Positions 61,227-64,000 of a stretch of 64,000 bases of DNA are shown in pieces (the first letter of the stretch is position 1; every line of letters starts with the position of its first letter). The DNA is from Streptomyces asoensis (lineage in GTDB: Bacteria; Actinomycetota; Actinomycetes; Streptomycetales; Streptomycetaceae). Both the position numbers and the translations under genes were made by a program. The notes beneath the pieces were generated by a model that saw only the letters and a program-made list of their open reading frames with translations, was not told the DNA's origin and made no database searches. The stretch is taken from NCBI RefSeq assembly GCF_016860545.1, contig NZ_BNEB01000002.1, positions 372,001-436,000 of the forward strand, given 5' to 3'.

Positions 61227-62089
61227 TGGACGGCTCCGGTGGTACGGGGGCGGCGACGGCGGCGGGCCGTCGTGAGGAACAACGCGCCGAGCGTGACGAC
61301 GTAGGGCGCGGCGTCGGTCGCCTGCTGCGGCAGGCCGAGACCCTGGAGGCGGAACCCGGCCGCCTCGGCGAGCCCGAACAGCAGCGCGGCGAGCAGGACA
61401 CCCAGGGGCGCGGCGCGGCCCAGCATGACGGCCACGACAGCGATCCAACCACGGCCCGCCGTCATGTTCTCCGTGAACAGCGTGACGTTGCCCAGGGCCA
61501 GCTGGGCCCCCGCGAGGCCGCACAGGACCCCCGACAGCAGGATCACGCCGTACCGGTACCTCGCCGGGCTCACCCCGAGGGTGGCCGCCGCGTCGGGCGC
61601 CTCGCCGACCCCACGCAGCCGCAGCCCCCACACGTGCCGCGACAGCAGCAGCGCGGCGACCGCGACCGCCGCCCACGACAGGTAGGCGAGGGCAGTGAAG
61701 CCGCCGATCAGCGGCAGCCCGGCGAGCGAGGGGTCGTCGAAGGTCCCCTGCACACCGAAGACGGTGCGCAGCAGGAAGCCGGTGAGGCCGACGGCCAGCA
61801 GGTTCATGGCGATACCGAGGACCACCGCGTCCCCGCGCAGGGTGACCGCGCCCACCGCCAGGATCAGCGAGTACGCGGCCGCCGCGAGCGCCGCCGCCAG
61901 GACGCCGAGCCAGGCGCTGCCGGTGAACCAGCTGGTCGCCACCGACGTGAAGCAGCCCATCAGCATCATGCCCTCGAGGCCGATGTTGAAGACCCCGGCA
62001 CGCTCGCACAGGGCGCCGCCGAGAGCGGCCAGCAGGATCGGGGTGAGGGCGCGCAGCGCCGACATGAGCAGATCGGAGTCGAGGAACAT
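61223..62089 (-). CDS. ABC transporter permease, nucleoside type (second permease)
   Basis: The 288-aa membrane protein has about nine helices and ERAGVFNIGLEGMMLMGCF and GRGWIAVVAVMLGRAAPLGVLL, the motifs of BmpC/NupQ-type (BPD_transp_2) nucleoside or guanosine permeases. The ATG at 62089 shares one base with the stop of the other permease (TGATG), and its stop overlaps the phosphorylase start by 4 nt. With the other permease it forms the translocation channel of an importer. Confidence 0.92.
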   Translation of the reverse strand: MFLDSDLLMSALRALTPILLAALGGALCERAGVFNIGLEGMMLMGCFTSVATSWFTGSAWLGVLAAALAAAAYSLILAVGAVTLRGDAVVLGIAMNLLAVGLTGFLLRTVFGVQGTFDDPSLAGLPLIGGFTALAYLSWAAVAVAALLLSRHVWGLRLRGVGEAPDAAATLGVSPARYRYGVILLSGVLCGLAGAQLALGNVTLFTENMTAGRGWIAVVAVMLGRAAPLGVLLAALLFGLAEAAGFRLQGLGLPQQATDAAPYVVTLGALFLTTARRRRRPRTTGAVQ

Positions 62090-63132
62090 CACACCGCCTC
62101 GCTTTCCCGTGAACGGCGCGGCCGGCGGCCGGGCAGACGCAGCCGGGCCGCGAGGAAGACGATCACGATCGCCTGGAGCACCTGGGTCAGTTCGCGCGGC
62201 ACCTCGGTGGTGCGCTCCATCGCGAGGCCGCCGACCTGGAGGACGGCGAAGAAGAACGCGGCGATCACGGTGCCCAGCGGAGCCGCGGCGGCGAGCAGGG
62301 CCGCGGTCAGACCGGTCCAGGTGTAGCCGGGACCGGTGAGCGAGCCGTCCACGAAGCGGTAGGGGAAGCTCAGCACGCCGATCGCGCCCACCAGCCCGGC
62401 CAGTCCGCCGGAGACCGCCATCAGCCGCAGCGTCAGGCCCTGCCGTCCGACACCCGCGTACGCGGCGAACCGGGGGTTGAGACCCGTCATGCGGATCTCG
62501 TAGCCCACCGCGGTGCGCCGGTCGGTGAACCAGTACACGGCGGCGGCGACCGCGACCAGGACCAGCCCGAGGGTGACCGTGGAGTCGCCGAACGCGGGCA
62601 GCGCCACACCCTCGGGCAGCGCCCGGGTCTGGGGCAGGCTGGAGCCGGGCTCCTTGAGCGGGTAGCGCGCCAGGTAGGAGGCCAGGGACACCGCCGGGTA
62701 GCTGAGCAGCAGACTGCTGACCAGCAGCGGAACCCCGAGGTGGTTCTCGCACAGGGCGGCCAGGACGGCGTACCCGGCGCCCGCGGCCAGCCCGGCCAGC
62801 AGGGCCAGGACGACGGTGAGGGGGGCCGGGAACGGCGAGTGCAGACCGGTCATCGTCGCCGTGATCCCACCGAGCACCATCTGCCCGTCGCCGCCGAGGT
62901 TGATCAGCCCGGCCCGCAGCGGGACCGCCAGCGCGAGCGCCAGCCCGAGCACGCTGGTGCCGGTGGTCAGGGTCGGGCCGATGCCGTCGGCGCCGAGCGC
63001 GCCGGTCACGACGGCCCGGTACGCCGTGACCGGGTCGGCGCCGGTGCCGAGCAGGAACAGCGCGCCGATGACCAGGCCCGCCAGCACGGAGAAGGTGAGG
63101 GGGGAGCGGAGCGCTCCGGATATGCGTGTCAT
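62089..63132 (-). CDS. ABC transporter permease, nucleoside type (first permease)
   Basis: The 347-aa permease of the BPD_transp_2 family has about ten helices and the conserved segment VPLRAGLINLGGDGQMVLGGI and MTGLNPRFAAYAGVG. Its ATG overlaps the ATP-binding gene stop (ATGA), so the ATPase, both permeases, the phosphorylase and the deaminase are one coupled mRNA. The matching lipoprotein receptor (BmpA-like) must lie beyond the right edge. Confidence 0.92.
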   Translation of the reverse strand: MTRISGALRSPLTFSVLAGLVIGALFLLGTGADPVTAYRAVVTGALGADGIGPTLTTGTSVLGLALALAVPLRAGLINLGGDGQMVLGGITATMTGLHSPFPAPLTVVLALLAGLAAGAGYAVLAALCENHLGVPLLVSSLLLSYPAVSLASYLARYPLKEPGSSLPQTRALPEGVALPAFGDSTVTLGLVLVAVAAAVYWFTDRRTAVGYEIRMTGLNPRFAAYAGVGRQGLTLRLMAVSGGLAGLVGAIGVLSFPYRFVDGSLTGPGYTWTGLTAALLAAAAPLGTVIAAFFFAVLQVGGLAMERTTEVPRELTQVLQAIVIVFLAARLRLPGRRPRRSRESEAV

Positions 63133-64000
63133 GTCTGTGGGCTCACGTCGGTGTGCTCGTCTGCGGGGGTGGCCTCCACGGGGGCGCCGGCCATCGCCAG
63201 GCCCAGCGTCCGCTCGTCCGCCTCCGCCTTGGCGTACGTCGCCGCGATCCTGCCCTCGTACATGACGAGCACCCGGTCCGCGAGGCCGCGGATCTCGCTC
63301 AGCTCGGCCGAGACGAGGAGGACGGCGTGGCCGGCGTCGCGGTAGGCGATCAGCTGGTCGTGGATGTTCTGGACGGCGCCGATGTCGACGCCCCGGGTCG
63401 GCTGCTCGACGAGCAGCAGGGGTGCCTCGTGGGCGAGTTCGCGGCCGATGAGCAGCTTCTGGAGGTTGCCGCCGGACAGCGCCGAGGCGGGCACCTCGGT
63501 GGTCGCGGTCTTGACGCCGAAGCGCTCGACGAGCCGCCGGGCGTGCGCGCGGACCGCCGCCGGGGGCAGCAGACCGCGGGTCGACAGGGCCGTGCGGTGG
63601 TGGCCCATCGCCAGGTTGTCCGCGACCGAGGCGGCGGGCGCCGTACCGACCGCGTGCCGGTCCTCGGGGACGTAGGCGAGCCCTCGCACGCGCCGCCGGG
63701 CGGCCGAGGCGTGCGTGATGTCGTCGCCCTGGAGGGTGATCCGTCCCGAGGTGACCGGACGCAGTCCGGCCAGCGCCTCGACCAGCTCGCTCTGGCCGTT
63801 GCCGGCCACGCCCGCGACACCGACGATCTCGCCCGCGTGGACGGTCACGTCCACGTCGTGGACGGCGTCGGTGCGCAGACCGGTCACCCGCAGCACGGCC
63901 TCACCGGGGGTCCCCGGCGCGTGGACGCGGTCCAGCTCGACCGCGCGGCCGGTCATCGCGGCGGCGATCTCGTCGGCGGTGGTGGCGGCGGTGACCAGCC
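63129..64000 (-). CDS. ABC transporter ATP-binding protein, nucleoside type (5' end outside window)
   Basis: The frame is open at base 64000 and encodes the second ATPase half of an RbsA/BmpB-like double ATPase: GVAGNGQSELVEALAG as a degenerate P-loop (no Lys), the LSGGNLQKLLIGRELA signature, LLLVEQPTRGVDIGA Walker B and SAELSEI switch. Degenerate P-loop motifs in the second domain are normal for this family. It powers uptake by the two permeases downstream. The first ATPase half is missing because of the window edge. Confidence 0.9.
   Translation of the reverse strand, partial: LVTAATTADEIAAAMTGRAVELDRVHAPGTPGEAVLRVTGLRTDAVHDVDVTVHAGEIVGVAGVAGNGQSELVEALAGLRPVTSGRITLQGDDITHASAARRRVRGLAYVPEDRHAVGTAPAASVADNLAMGHHRTALSTRGLLPPAAVRAHARRLVERFGVKTATTEVPASALSGGNLQKLLIGRELAHEAPLLLVEQPTRGVDIGAVQNIHDQLIAYRDAGHAVLLVSAELSEIRGLADRVLVMYEGRIAATYAKAEADERTLGLAMAGAPVEATPADEHTDVSPQT

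Overview
The window is chromosomal DNA from a high-GC actinomycete, almost certainly Streptomyces. The evidence is third-position GC bias throughout, two chaplin genes (chpH, chpC), a C-terminally extended SoxR, MshC of mycothiol synthesis, several F420- and acyl-CoA-type oxidoreductases, and a single-module Pls-like NRPS. From memory, the order soxR ... gntR/K/P ... chpH/chpC ... mshC matches the S. coelicolor SCO1697-SCO1662 core segment read backwards. No CRISPR array, insertion sequence, phage gene or integration site was seen.

Layout. 1-3.5 kb: the 3' end of an ABC ATPase gene, then an aldehyde/alcohol dehydrogenase pair. 3.9-9.3 kb: an EamA transporter, an ArsR-like regulator, and two TetR regulators with an acyl-CoA dehydrogenase and a MaoC hydratase. 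9.4-16.5 kb: soxR, a DRB0094-type RNA ligase, a zinc-ribbon protein, a secreted penicillin-acylase-family enzyme and an alpha/beta hydrolase. 16.7-22.3 kb: a fatty-acid activation and oxidation cluster (SDR, acyl-CoA ligase, TetR, acyl-CoA dehydrogenase, APH-like kinase). 22.4-27.8 kb: a possible frameshifted micro-ORF, a quinone oxidoreductase, two DUF202 membrane proteins, Nudix, a DMT transporter, and a Tat-exported molybdoenzyme with its cytochrome b. 27.8-32.6 kb: a gluconate operon with its divergent GntR. 32.6-38.5 kb: a YchJ-like protein and a coupled M1 peptidase/Pls-like synthetase pair. 38.9-44.4 kb: a solute-binding lipoprotein, a SpoIIE-type phosphatase sensor, tRNA-Leu(GAG) and an M20 peptidase. 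44.5-46.9 kb: chaplins and two small conserved genes. 46.9-53.6 kb: a RecD2-like protein with eroded ATPase motifs, an aldo-keto reductase, an LLM oxidoreductase, a ferritin-like protein and CorA. 53.6-58.2 kb: the actinobacterial module phosphatase-DUF3090-SCO1664-mshC-PAC2. 58.4-64 kb: a FadR-type regulator and a tightly coupled nucleoside uptake/salvage operon running off the right edge.

How the parts work together. Three separate TetR circuits can be read directly from paired palindromes. AAACTA-N7-TAGTTT-type sites lie before the aldehyde dehydrogenase and between one TetR and its acyl-CoA dehydrogenase. CTAAGC-N4-GCTTAG-type sites lie before a second TetR and before the MaoC hydratase. 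CCGAC-N2-GTCGG-type sites lie before the SDR/ligase/TetR operon and the APH/acyl-CoA dehydrogenase operon. Each pair lies about 38-66 bp upstream of the start codons of the genes it would control. The most interesting loci are the synthetase/M1-peptidase pair, which looks like a poly-cation (epsilon-polylysine-like) synthesis and degradation unit, and the RecD2-like protein that kept its fold but lost its Walker residues.
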